In this document: positions 23,266 to 35,595 of the stretch, in pieces | Layout: each line of letters begins with the position of its first letter | How positions within the stretch are numbered: position 1 is the first letter of the stretch | Origin: Capitella teleta | Lineage: Eukaryota; Annelida; Polychaeta; Capitellidae | Direction: 5' to 3' | Length of the DNA stretch: 64,000 bases | Assembly (NCBI GenBank): GCA_000328365.1 | Contig: KB292835.1 | Coordinates: forward strand, 345,385-409,384 | Position numbers and translations under genes: made by a program | Notes under the pieces: model-generated | Told to the model about the DNA's origin: nothing | What the model saw: the letters and a program-made list of their open reading frames with translations, nothing else | Database searches by the model: none

Positions 23266-26200
23266 TCATGCATCCTGCGTGATTTGGAGCAGGTGGGCCC
23301 CCGTCAGCTGATGCAGCTCCTGCAGGGCGTAGTCCTCGGGCAGCGGCAGATCACACACGGACTGCCATCCGGAAAAACTGAAAATGTGGAAATGGTGATG
23401 CTAGTTGCGTGCAGTGGGGGTGCGCGTGACTCACTAAGCAGCAGTGGGAACATTCGCTTGTGCTGACTGCATTGTAATCAGAGTGTACGTGAGGTTTGCT
23501 GTTCTTTTCGCCATTTCTGACTGACAGAGTCTGCGGACAATAAAAAACATGAGGCAAAGAGCAAGAGACCGGGTAGTACGTACCGATCAGTGGCATTGCG
23601 ACACACCAGACTTCCAATGCGCTTGCTCAGCGAAGACACCTCAACCTGAAGTTTCTCAAGTTCATACGCGCTTGGCTCACCCTGGAAATGAGAAAAAGAT
23701 GAGAAATAATGAAAAATAAATGAGAAAGAGATGAAAAAGACATGAGAATAAAATGAGAAAGATATGAAAAAGACATGAGTAAAATATGAGAAAAAGATGA
23801 GAAAAAATGAGAGAGATGAGAAAGACATGAGAAAGACATGAGAAAGAAGAGATGAGAAAGACATGAGTAAAAAATGAGAAAGAAAAGAGAAAGAGATGAG
23901 AAATAAATGAGAAAGACATGAGAATAAAATAAGAAAGAGATGAGAAAGACGTGAGTAAAAGATGAGAAAGACATGAGAAAGAGATGAGAAAGAGCGACCA
24001 GAATGAGGCACTAACCTGTGTGAGCTGATGCAGTGTGTCAATCATGTTGATGTAATCCAAGTAGACCTTGCCTCCGATGCTCCAGTTCTGAATCTGGCAG
24101 TTGACCTCTGGCGACCCCAGTTCAGCCAGGTACACTTTCAGCTGATCGTAGCTCTCTGCAGTAACAAACGAGAAGAGTGAGTGAGTTGCTTGCTCACTGC
24201 GTGCTCACCGTGGATGATGGCCTGAGCAGCCAAGTGCCGCGTGACAACCGCGTGGCTTGCGTTCCACTTCTGCGCACGCAACAGATGCCACGCCTCCTCT
24301 TCGTGTGTGCCATGTGATCGTGCAGCCACCGCTTTAGCCGCGTGCAACCAGGCAGCCGGCAGCTGCAGCTGCGTGGTGAGGAAGTTCTCCCTCTCAGAGC
24401 TGTCATCATCCGGATGCAGTTGAATGTGCCGCATGAGCACTGCTTGCACACAAGCGCACCTCCTGGGGGCAAGAAATAAAGATGAAATGACTCACATCAG
24501 CAAGGAGATTCAACAAGAGAAATGCCGAACTGAGGCTATGTCTGACCTCAGGGGGTCGTTCAGGTGCATCAGGACAAAAATGGCCCAGTGCCAAAGACCG
24601 GCTGCCTCCAGTTGACTGGCGTATGAGCAGCAGATGACAGCCACACGCTGCTCAGACAAGTGCTGGAAGTTCAGGGCTTGCAGCACACACAGCAGATGCC
24701 AGCTGAGGCTGTAGTCCAGGTGGTTGGCGGTCACTGAACTGGGGCTGAGCAGGGCGTCCAGGGCGTGTGTCTTGTTGCAGAACAGCTGCAGCAGATGGAA
24801 GCAGATGTCGCGGTGCCCTTCCGTTGGCTGGACGCCCTCCCCCTCCTGCAGATAGCCAGGGCTGGGTCTAGCGCACGTCTCTGCCTGGAAAGCCTCTTCA
24901 TACTGCAACAGGGCGTCTGAGATTGTGGCGGTGGCACTGCACTGGTACCTGATGGGGGAAGAAAGGAAAGGATTGATTGAGGAAGATGAGGAGACAAGGG
25001 AACGAACCAAAGGAAAAGAGCAAAACAGCGTTTCCATGAGAGGCCATCACAGACATTGATGTCTCCCTGCGATGAGGGCCAAACCAGCTGCCCAGCCAGC
25101 AGAGCATAGATCTTGAGGTACTCCTTGTCAATGTGAGCGTCCATCTATACAAACACACAATAAAGCGACGGCCTCATTACTGGGTAGATTGACCTACTTT
25201 AGTCTGCTGCCATTGGTCCAGCTGAGTTCTGAGCATCTGTCGGCCGATGTCGGCACCGGTTGCCTGAGCTGACAGCAGCGCCACCGTGTGGTCACCCGAT
25301 TCCTGAGCCCGGTTGCAGGCATCGTCAAGACGACGGCCGGTCAGATAGGCAAAAACAGCGAGAGCGGAGGAGAGGCCCTGATGCTGTGAAGAGCAAGAGA
25401 TGCAGAATTGAGGAGGAGGAGGAGCATTGAGGGTACCTTGTTGGCAAGCAGGGCGTCCACCTGAACCTCACGCTCAGTGACACTCTCCAACCATGACGAC
25501 ACGGCCTCCTTGCGTACCAGCTGCTCAAAGTAACCGTCACCTGACAAACCAGTAACCATAGCAACCACAACACTACTACAAAGCAATCACGCACCACTGG
25601 CCTCCTGTCCAGCGGGTCGTGGCACATCGCCCCAGAGAGCCACGCACAGACTCCAGACCTCGCCCGCTGCGTCCAGATGCCCCCCAGTACTGCTCCCCAA
25701 ATCGGAAGCCATGTCTGCGTACCTGTGTAGGGCAGCGACCCCAGCAGATGCCTTGAAGGCGGGGCAGGGGGAGGAGTCACCAGTGTCCGAGTGCTTCAAT
25801 TGGATCTCCAGCAGGGCCTCCAGGTGCTCACTCTGATCGCCGACACTCTCGTACTCCACAGGAGCCACGACCTTCTCCAAGGTCACAGGGTACCCCGCTC
25901 CGGAAGTTCCCTGGCCGGAGGTACTGCCCAGGAGGAACTGATGGCTGCTGGTTTTCGGATCTGAAATCACATGCGCTGCAGGAGACGATTATTGAGAGTA
26001 ATGCTGACCATCAACCGGACAGAGTGGGCGGTCATTGTGGACGAACGTCCATCCTGCTGACCAGCCAACACGCGAGTGCCGGCCGTGCACAAGCGCTGCG
26101 TCCATGAGCATCGAGTGCTTGCCCTGGATGACGGATTCCTTGAGCGCTGGAACATGGCGAGGAAGCCTGGTTCCCAGCATCTGAAACGAGCAAATGAAAC

Positions 26201-29200
26201 CCCGTCTCTCCGGTGCAGAGAGAGCACCAGACCTTTTTGGGTTTGTTCATGGCTGTCAGTCCACTGGGAATTAGCATGTGCATGGCGTCCGAATCCTTTG
26301 CACTTCTCACAGGACTCTTCTCTCCAAACAGCATGGCACTCATATTATCTGTTGAAGTCAAGGAATTCATGAAAATTATTCAAATTTATCTGAGAAAATT
26401 TTCTTATAAGATAAAAAATGGAAGAAATTAAGGAGAGAAAAAGAGGAACGACTAACTTGAATCAAAAGCTGGTCGTTTGGGAGCAAGCAACTTGGGAGCG
26501 TCCTCCAGAGCGGGCGTGGGTGTGATAGGGACGCGTGGCACGCTGGGTGACCATGGCAACGCCCCAAACGAGGGTGCTTTGCCAGTGATCGCAGATTTCA
26601 GCCCAGCAGAAACAGCAGCAGGGGTGTGTTTGACTGTGGGATGAGCCGTTGCCATGGGCGACAAGAAGCCGCCATAGGCAGTAGTGAGCTCCATGTCCAT
26701 ATCTTCCTGTTCGTCGTCTCCAAAGAAAGAGGCCTTCTGCAGCTGCAGGTGGTGCGGGGTCACGCCCAGGGAGGTGGCCAAGCGATGCGAGGAGGGAACC
26801 TGATGCACGTCTCCTGCCTCCTCCTCTTCCTCCTCAGCTGCTGCTGCTGACACTGCAAATGACCCCGTCGTGAACATCCTGGACTTAAGTCTCTCAAAGA
26901 TATATATACGGTGATGCACACTTGCAGATAATTTATGTTTACAATTATTGTACGGTTGTGTCCTGATTTCTGTTGCATCGACACAAGAGATTATCATACT
27001 TCACCACTGGCTCCATTCAATAAGCCAGGCACGCAAGGCCACAAGACAGAAACCAAAAGCGTACCTTACAATAATTGATTGACTCAACACTCCCTATTGT
27101 TTAAAATATATAACTCAAACAATCCTAGTCACAGAAATACTGCGACAATAAAGAGAGAGTCAAGGGCTGCACAGATCCTATTTTTCAAGCCCATCAGCAT
27201 GATTGCTATCGCATCTTAAGGAACGGTATCTCTTGGTAAAAATTAATTACCACACAGCCACTGTACAAATGTAAAGTTGTGTTAAAAAGAATTCTTATTG
27301 TTATATCTTATTATGTAACAGAATTCTCTGGCTGCATCAGATGAACTGTGCTGCAGCCAATGCAGAGCTTAGTGGTGAGTGCTTTGGGTGTATTCACCGT
27401 GTGTGGAGGCACTGAGAACCCTCGTCTCCTCCATCGTCTCGTCAGCCTCCTTCTCAAAGATGACCTCCTCTTTCTCCTCACTCGCACCGACCACTGATTT
27501 AGCGACCTTCAACTTTGACGTCGCAAGGTCAGCCTAAAAAAAAGGTCAAGAATCATGAAAAACACAAAATGAAACCAATTTCTGTTTTAATTCAATTTAA
27601 TTCAATATCAATGTTTATTTATATATATAAAAAATTACAAAAAAATCAATTCATTCTTTTAGATAAATATTTTGCTCTCATCTAGACTTCTACCTTAGCG
27701 AGAGGCATCATTGTCTTGGGCTTTCCTGTCACACTTTCTCCTTTTTTCGCTGCATCTTCCTCGTCATCCGAATCGTCCACTAATCCATATTTGGAGAAAT
27801 GTTTCACCTGAGAGAACAAAAACCCCATGAGAAATACAATCGCTCGTCTCTTAAAGCAAACGCACCTCAAACACCCAGGACCCAGTCTCAGGTCTATAAT
27901 CAATGAACTTGGCCCCAATTTTCACAGACGCCTTTTCAATCTTCTCCTGATAATTCATGTCCACTAATCGCACAGGGTCCTAGAAAGAGCAAAAGTCAAG
28001 CGGACTCGCAGAAATGTGAGCAGCAAACCTTGATGAGTTTGTGAGAGCTTTTGTCGACCGGCCAGACGCAGTCCAGCGTGACCTGCGCTCGCTTGTTGAG
28101 GGCATCACCAACGTCCGGTTTGTTGTCATCGTCCGGGTAGATCGTGACTTCCTTGCGCCGGAAGTGCACTGAAAAGGGCCATCATACATCCATTAAAGCA
28201 ACGTTCCTAAGAGCCACAGGACGCTAGACGCCAGATTCACTCTCTGCTGATTGGAGAGAAAAAATCTCACCAATTTCATCCAGATTCAAGTTTGCGACGT
28301 CAGTTTTTCCGGGAAAGAGAACGTTGCCGTAGCCCTCCCTTCCCACCACAAAGTTCTCCACGAGGCACGCCCCTTCGTCGTCCACCATCTCCGCTAATTC
28401 TTCCAACGAAGGCATCGTGAAGTAACCATGACGACGCAGGACAATGCCAGCAGCATGCGGTGGCCCCTCCACATCACTCTGCAGAGAAATAAAAATGTGA
28501 AAAAATCATAAAAAGAGAAAATGAAACACTTACGACATTGTCGCTCAAATCATCTCGATCAGTGGTGGAGTCAGCGTCGAGACTCTGAACAAGTTTATTT
28601 TTGGCGTTCAGCTCCATAATGGTGTCGTCAAGACTTGTGTTGCCTCTGTACGAGAACACATGAAAAGGAGAGGAAGGAATTGAAGCGCGATGGCTCACGT
28701 TTTGTACGTGTTCGTAGGTGGCGCCTCCTCAAAGGGCCTGCTGTCTATGTCACTCTGCTTGCTGGCCAGGAACTGAGGGTGCAGGTTGGTGACGAGGTCT
28801 TTTGAGGACGTCGAACCCTCGTCCTGAGCGACGGAAGGGCTCTTGCAACCAGAGCTGTCATGTGACCTGATCACAAGCTTCTTGACGCTGCGTCTCGGTA
28901 TAAAGGAGTCGTTGCCAAATGAGAAGTCGTCGTCTTCCAGGCCCTCAAACAGCTGGTTCTGAAAGCAGAGCAATAAAACAACCAAACAACCGCTGAGAAC
29001 TGACCTTTCCGGCCACCAAGGACGGCAGGGGCTTGGGTTTGATCTTGGAGGTGGGTCGTGGGCTGACCCTGAACTGTGCACTGACTGCCAGAGAAGCCCT
29101 TTGCGCCTGGGCGCTGGTTGGCTTCAGCCGCTGCTCCTGCACTTTCTTGTCCGATTGCAGGTTGCGCACGAGAGTCGTGTCACCATACGGCATGGAGGAG

Positions 29201-31273
29201 AGCAGAGCCAATTGCTGCTGCACTTGCGCCTGTTGTCCCGCAGCTCCACTCAGATCACTACAGCAGCAAACAAAACAATAATCGCTCCCCTTGCACTTCC
29301 AATACTCACGGATTGACAGCGGACGCTGTTCCCAGATTCAGCCCTCCCCCTAGAGTGTTGCCCCCAGCGAAGCCAGTGGACGAAGCGAAGCCTGTATTGG
29401 CGCCAAAATTCAGACCGCCTGGTTTCTGAGCATTGCCAAACACTCCAGCGTTGAGGCCGCCCGTCAGTCCAGTGCTGGTGCCAAACCCGGTTGTCAGACC
29501 GCCCCCGGCCGTCTGCCCAAATCCGGTAGGTTTGGCACCAAACAATCCGCCGCCTGTATTGGCTGTTGCACCTGATAAAAATAAACATGAAGCTGTTGAG
29601 GAAATCCGACTGAGCCTCACCAAAGCCAGCGGTGGTGTTCTGGCCAAAGCCTCCAAATCCAGTGGTGCCTGTAGCAGCGGTTGACTTCCCAAACAGGCCT
29701 CCGGTTCCTGCTGCTGGTTGAGCTGTTGCACCGAAACCTCCGAAGCCAGTGCTGGTGGCAGTCTGGCCAAAGCCTGGCTTATTGGCTCCCCCAAAGATGC
29801 CTCCCTGCACAAATATACCCTCAGTGATAAGGCCCACGCTTGAAAACTCTAGACTCACGGTCGCCGGTTGGGCAGTGGCGCCAAAGCCAGCGCTGAATCC
29901 GGTCGAAGGAGCCCCAAATCCTGCAGTGGAGGTCTGTGTGGCTCCACCGCCAAACAATCCACCACCACTCGCTTGAGTAGTGGCGGTTTGGCCGAACAAA
30001 GTGGGCTGAAAACAGCGGAAAATGAAGACGAAGAAGCAGCATGCAAGCTCACCTTAGCCTGGTTGTTGGCCCCAAACAGCGAGGTAGAAGCAGCTGGCGT
30101 TTGCCCGAAGCCTCCAAATCCAGTGCTGGCTGTGGAGGTGGTGGTTGTCCCAAAGAGAGACGGCTTACTTGCACCAAACAGACCCCCCGTGTTTCCGGGA
30201 GCAGCTGCGGTCTGCTGCTGTCCGAATAATCCGCCCCCAGCAGTGGAGGTGGTGCCAAAGCTGCCGCCTCCAAACCCAGTGGCTGGCTTCTGCTGGCCAA
30301 ATCCAAATCCCGTGGAGGCCTGGCTCGTTTGGGAGGTCGCCCCAAAGAGGCCTCCGGTGGGGGCACTGCCCGCTGGCGTCTGGGAGGGACCTTTGCGGTT
30401 GGCCAAGTAGTCCTCAACACGCAGCTCCTCCAGACTCTTGGCCTCGTACTCCTTCATGGCTGTGATGCACTGATGTTTAGTGCTGATGCTCTGCGTTTGG
30501 CCTCCTTTCATCATGGTGTCGGACCCGGGCGGAGGATTGAACTTGATGCTGGTACCAGTCTGTTGCTGCTGGCTTGCTCCCATTGAGAATCCTGCAAAGA
30601 ACCCTTTCAGTGTAAGCTTGGAAAAGATTGGCGGCGAGCCAAACCTGATGTGTTGGCAGCCGATGCGCCAAAGACATTTGTGCTGGTATTAGCATTGGTT
30701 GCTCCAAACAGACCCCCGGTCTGGGGGGTGCTGGTCCCGCCTCCGAATCCTTTGAAAAAACCCACCTGTTAGCGATAGAAATGAAAACTCTGGATCACAT
30801 ACCAAAAGCTGAGGTGGATGTGCTACTGGTGGGCGTGCTGAAGATGCCTGACGACTGACTCAGGCCCCCACCCCCAAACAGGCCCCCTCCCCCACCCGCA
30901 GCTGCCTGCTGAGGCTGCGCTGCGTTCTGATTGGACGCTGTTTGGCCAAAACCTGAAACATAATTAATGAGCAATGAGTGACAAAAAAGGCATTCAAACT
31001 CACTGAATCCAGTATTTCCAAAACCAGACGTGTTGCCAGGCGTCTGTGTTGCGCCTGCACCAAACATTCCTCCCCCTGTGGAGGTGGAAGCAGAGGCCGC
31101 TCCCCCAAACAGGCCTCCCCCCGTTCCGGGGGCAGTGGCGCCAAAGGCTGATCCTGATTGGTTGGCATTGTTTGCCCCAAAAGGAGTGGAAGATCCAAAA
31201 CCTCCTGCAAATGACCAATGAGTCGTGCGCGGAGGAGGAGTTAAGACTCACCAAATCCTTTATTCTGGAACAT
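23266..31273 (-). CDS. NUP98: NUP98-NUP96 nuclear pore polyprotein
   Basis: Encodes the precursor that self-cleaves into Nup98 (FG nucleoporin) and Nup96 (scaffold of the Y-complex). The start MFQNKGFG is at 31273 and the stop at 23266-23268, with about 25-30 short exons. Order: GLFG/FG repeats over 31273-29310, interrupted at about 30590-30420 by the Rae1/Gle2-binding GLEBS ([45 protein letters not shown]). The autoproteolytic domain (about 28450-27790) contains [13 protein letters not shown] and [18 protein letters not shown] and ends VKHFSKYGL, the conserved HF|S cleavage site near 27800. Nup96 follows and ends [17 protein letters not shown]. Long reading frames on the opposite strand over the FG repeats are composition artefacts. 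Internal exon boundaries were not all resolved. Confidence 0.93.
23685..24010 (-). repeat. purine-rich tandem repeat filling a NUP96 intron
   Basis: Imperfect repeats of GAGAAAGACATGAGAAAGA type (10-22 bp sub-units) occupy almost all of the intron between the acceptor TTTCCAG near 23682 and the donor GTTAGT near 24013. Read on the gene's strand it is a pyrimidine tract. I find no AG dinucleotide in it until the real acceptor. Confidence 0.8.
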
Positions 31274-32580
31274 GATGTTCTCTCATCCGCTATTTCAGGA
31301 TGCCTGCTGATGAAAAATTGGAGGTTAAACACAGAAAATGCTAATTTGGCATCCAATTCAGCCTAAGTCCTGTTCAAAGATTACTTCCATCACCATCAAC
31401 CATTCCTGATACCCAGGAAGATGAAAAATTCATGAGGAATTCAGCAAAAAATTCAGCCATTCATGGCTGAGGTGCAAGCTTAGTCATGAAAATAAAGCAG
31501 GATTTTGTGCATAAACACAGAATTTGATCCCCATCAGAGGCCATGTTTTTTGCGATAATAACTGACCTTAAAAGCAATTTTGAATCACATAATTATGGTT
31601 GAATCTATGTTGTTGTTTTTTTTACACACATAACAACTGACCAAATTTAGTATAAAATACCAGCAAAAAATGTGCCGTGTACACATTCAACAGAACCACG
31701 TTCCCCTGTATGCTGAGTACACGGAGACAGTGTGAGTAATTATGAGAACCAAATTGAACAGAATAGGACCTGTACGCTGTATGGTATACGCATTCAAGCC
31801 AAGTTTACGAATCATGATTTCTAGAATTCTACACCTGTAATGAAATTTATGAAGGTACCAGGCGCTGCAGAGTCGTGTAAGGTAGAGCCTGGTACCAAAT
31901 TGCGTCCAAAACCAGTACCATAAACCTACTTAAAATGGATCTGCAACGAAAAAAAGTGACATAACAGGATTCTCCCTGCTTTCCAATTGTTGTGTCACAT
32001 GACCTGCTCTCCACGTGTTATAAGTAAACCAGAGCACTGCGCCTGCATAGTGCGAAGTAAACGTACACGCATGCGCATACAATTTTCCCACGCTGAGCAG
32101 TTCAACATGCGGCCTATTTGTCCTTGCAGTTGCGCACGTGATTTATACCAAGTCTTCACAAAGCAATACGTATAAATTATTATTACACAATATTTTGTGC
32201 ATCACCAATCAGTATATGAACAATTTTATTTATTTTCATTCAAAAGTTGTGAGTCAGTGAGAGAAGTTTGAGAGGGAAAGTGAAGCATGTGCGCTTGCTT
32301 ACAGTGCAGTGCGCAAGCGCTGAGTGACGTCACTCGCAAAATGGCGTTTGTTTACTACTTCGCGAAGTGATTTTTTTTGCCGGTTATAAATAATGTAAGT
32401 TCGACATGATGGCACTGGCTCATATTGTTTTTTCTTGGAGCATAAATATACCATCTAACGTGTGGTGGGCTTAAAGTCTTAAGCACAAGGATTTGTCGGA
32501 TAATATGTCTATATTTATCATGCAATCGGCTGAGTGTGGAGCCTCGCTGCCAGTAGACGCAAAAAGAAGCGATTTACCGT
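31274..32580. other. NUP98 upstream region and spacer
   Basis: Likely holds the NUP98 promoter immediately right of 31273. No coding region I can support. The segment near 32270-32350 is richer in GC and CpG than its surroundings and could be a promoter, but I see no gene starting from it. Confidence 0.4.
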
Positions 32581-32619
32581 CGGGCGAGGTATACAGACCT
32601 CGCCCGAGAATCTGTGCTA
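32581..32619 (+). mobile_element. partial miniature TAGC...GCTA element, copy C, with perfect hairpin
   Basis: A 10-bp perfect inverted repeat CGGGCGAGGT / ACCTCGCCCG with a 6-nt loop, followed by GAGAATCTGTGCTA, the same right end as copies A and B. The left end is not recognisable and there is no clear target duplication. Confidence 0.45.
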
Positions 32620-33140
32620 AATGAATGGATGTTCATGTTGTTTTTCTTTTTAAGCACTCGAGATAGTAAAAGTATGTTAATACAATTAATCAAAGCTATA
32701 TAAGAGAGAGAGGGAGACTGTAATACAACCTGGTGCTAATTTTCCTCTAACCGATGGTTATTGACTCAAATTGAGCACATTTTAGGCCGCAGAGAACGGC
32801 AAGAGCTGTATTATCGCTCAATAGTAAAACCGAAAACGAACAATACAATTGGCTAAACATGAGATGCTTAGCACATAGAAATTGTGAATACACGGCAAGA
32901 ATGCGTTAATGTATTTATATAGTGACAACAATCAATACAATTTGAGGATTCATAGAAAACTTGGGGAATTTCGTACCGCGAATTCGGTTCGAACTGGCCG
33001 TTGTTACTATTTATAGCCTACCTCATATGGTAAGCCAGGAATGACTTCCAACGAAATTGCGCGGCGCCAAGTTTCGCTGATCAAAGTCTGAACACGCGGT
33101 TTCGGCCGACAACATGTACATGTACATATAATCATGATCA

Positions 33141-33187
33141 TGTATATATATATGTATATATATATATATATATATTTTTTTTTTTCC
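33141..33187. repeat. (TA)n microsatellite and T-run
   Basis: TGTATATATA-type dinucleotide repeat from 33141 to about 33174, then a T-run, directly abutting the left end of the mariner element. Confidence 0.85.
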
Positions 33188-33192
33188 ACATA

Positions 33193-34447
33193 CCAGGGAG
33201 GGCCCAGAAGCAATGAGCCTCAGATATTTCGCGTTGTAATTGAAGCTTGATTTATATTTATTATTCAACATAGGCATCCTCAAGTAGAATACATTATTCC
33301 CATTAATTTTTCAATGCTTCAGTGCCTTGCCAGAGGAACTATTCGTTTTGACCTTGAAAACACGACTGAGCCGCCCATATCAGTTCATTGTTGCTTGCAA
33401 AATGACGTCCTCTGATAGTATTTTTCAGATTTCCAAATGATTTGTAGTCGCATTTGGGCAGATCTGGAGATTGAAGTGGGTGAGAAAGAATCTCAAAGCC
33501 GCACTTCCTGCCACTGGCCACTGGTCATCGCAATGTGACTTTTGTGCGAAGGCAAATTGTCCTGCTAAAGGCGCTGACCCCTGGCAAGCAAGCCGCGGCG
33601 TCTCTCCTTGATCGCACCACGAACCTTTTCTAGGTATATGCACCTTTGATGGTAGTTCCTTTCTCCAAATATTCAACGTGAATCATTCCTTTGGAATCCC
33701 AGAAAACTGACATCATGACTTCTTGGTCGTTCTTAATACCTTGACGTTTTTGAGGGGGTGGGTGATCCATGATGCTACCACTCCATGGACACTCGATGTC
33801 TCTTTGTATATTATTAGTCTTTCATAAAAATCGCAACGTCCCAATCTGCCGCGGGTCAGAATTGAAGTTGGTCGAACGCGTTCATTCCGGCAACCTTTTG
33901 AGATTCTGTCAACATCTTCAGAAACAACCGAGCAGATAACTTTAGCATTTTCAGATCATCACGAATGATTTGTGTTATATCACACAGTTTGATTTGCCAG
34001 CTCCGTCTGTTTACTAAGATCAATCACTCGCATTTCGTTACTTGGGTAGCGGTCTTAACTGTCACATGCCGTCCAACATGGTGACCATCTTCAAGGTTCT
34101 CTCATCATGGCTATATGACCACCACCCATCATTTGGTCATTGCATCAGATGGGGCGTGTCCTCCATAAACTTTCCTCAGATTTTGGGCGATTTCTTTACA
34201 GTTTTTACCACTCCGCACAAAGAAACGTATGACGGAATGATACTGGATCGTCTTCATTTTTCTCAAAGAAACTGATGAATGATGTGGGTCGGTATGTACG
34301 AGATCCTACCAAACCAGCAAAAAGTGCTGAATCATTATGATAATTTTACAGAAAACTTACATTGGTTGCAAGGCAACGTGTGCGAAAGCACGTGAGAATC
34401 GGCCAACTTTTCCCTCTTGGGGCTCATTACTTCTGGGCCCTCCCTCG
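33193..34447 (-). mobile_element. decayed mariner (Tc1/mariner) DNA transposon with both terminal repeats
   Basis: 1,255 bp bounded by inverted repeats of about 27 bp (left CCAGGGAGGGCCCAGAAG, right end its complement apart from scattered mismatches), each next to TA, the expected target duplication. The transposase reads on the minus strand in broken frames: RFFVRSGKNCKEIAQNLRK near the N-terminus; then VFWDSKGMIHVEYLEKGT; then KERRRGLLARGQRL with QDNLPSHKSH; then SPDLPKCDYKSFGNLK and GRHFASNNE. The SPDLxxxDY pattern, with Asp at the last catalytic position, is mariner. Several frameshifts and stops make it inactive. Confidence 0.88.
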
Positions 34448-35159
34448 TACGAGAATTGAGACACATTTTTTCTTGGGTCGAGAGAATAAGGAATTCTGCT
34501 TACAGGAATATGGGCCATCGAGGCACCGTTGGTGCATGCATTAAATTGTATTTAATTGTCATAAAATTCTTAATAATATTCAAGGGTAGTCAAGGATATG
34601 CGGAATTTTCAATGTTGCGTTCAGTGTAAGATCAATTTTTTTTCCCATGAAACCGTGTTTAGTATCACAAAATAATTATCCGTTATAGTGAGAGGATCAA
34701 TCTATATGAGATATTATTATACCGGTACTTGTCTTTAATTTGGTCACAATTCATTGTGTTTCTTCTTCATTTTTCTTCTGCTGTTACTTTCATCTTTTTT
34801 TCTTTCGCAGTACCCGTTTGGACAGTACCTGCATGAGGTCATGCATGGTCTCTTGACTGAGGCTCATATGTATGCACGCAAAATCGCCCAGAATCAGACA
34901 TTGATCGAATGTAAAATACTTAGGTGAGGCATAGAACTCCTGCTTACCTCCTCGGACCACAAGGGCTTCAGTTGCTTCAGGATTCAGAGTCGCAAGAGAA
35001 CAACATAACAGTCAACGCCGATTATCTGCTAAAGATGCTATTTCAGAGCGACCCACCCGCGTCATCTACGGCTCAGTCCTGAAATGTACAAGCACATTTC
35101 CAAAATTCCTGTTGTCTATGTACTAATATTTGAACTGGTGTACACCTGGGATTATACTA
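34448..35159. other. intergenic spacer
   Basis: No gene supported. The part from about 34790 to 35080 has mixed composition and may be further decayed LINE sequence upstream of the 3' fragment, but I see no diagnostic motif. Confidence 0.35.
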
Positions 35160-35345
35160 CATATGCTAACACAGGGCACTGTCGAGGGCAGAAGAAGAAG
35201 AGGGCGACAGAGGAAAGCAATGTAACAGATTGGATGGAGGGCAGCCTGAACGAACTAATAAGAGTAGCCGAGAACTGAGAGGAGTGGAGGAGGTTGACGA
35301 AGCTTGCGGCCCTCAGGTCCCCCTCGACGACCCCGGTCAAGGGAC
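35160..35345 (+). mobile_element. LINE 3'-end fragment
   Basis: Encodes KRATEESNVTDWMEGSLNEL, then IRVAENREEWRRLTKLAAL across a stop codon. This is the conserved C-terminal tail of many LINE ORF2 proteins (DWTGLSLxEAIRxAEDREgWRRL). Only this piece is recognisable. Confidence 0.65.
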
Positions 35346-35595
35346 GAGTGATACTACATAGATGTCAAGAATGTAGAGATCATCCTCATTGTAATGAATA
35401 GAGATTATGTTTTCCTTCTAAATAGTGATCGCGCTCAAATTGACACCAGAAACAAAGCAGAACTTAACTGCTTGAAAGAAATTCATAACAAAACAATTTA
35501 CAGATATAAAAATTAACCAAACAACTTTTATTGATCAACAAATTACTAAAAGTATTCCTCATTATGTGATTAAATGGCAGGAAATAGGCGTGGCT

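Noticed and set aside
29868-30410. Proline-rich plus-strand frame over the NUP98 region
   Set aside because: It is the complement of Gly/Phe/Thr-rich FG repeats; the minus strand carries the known protein.
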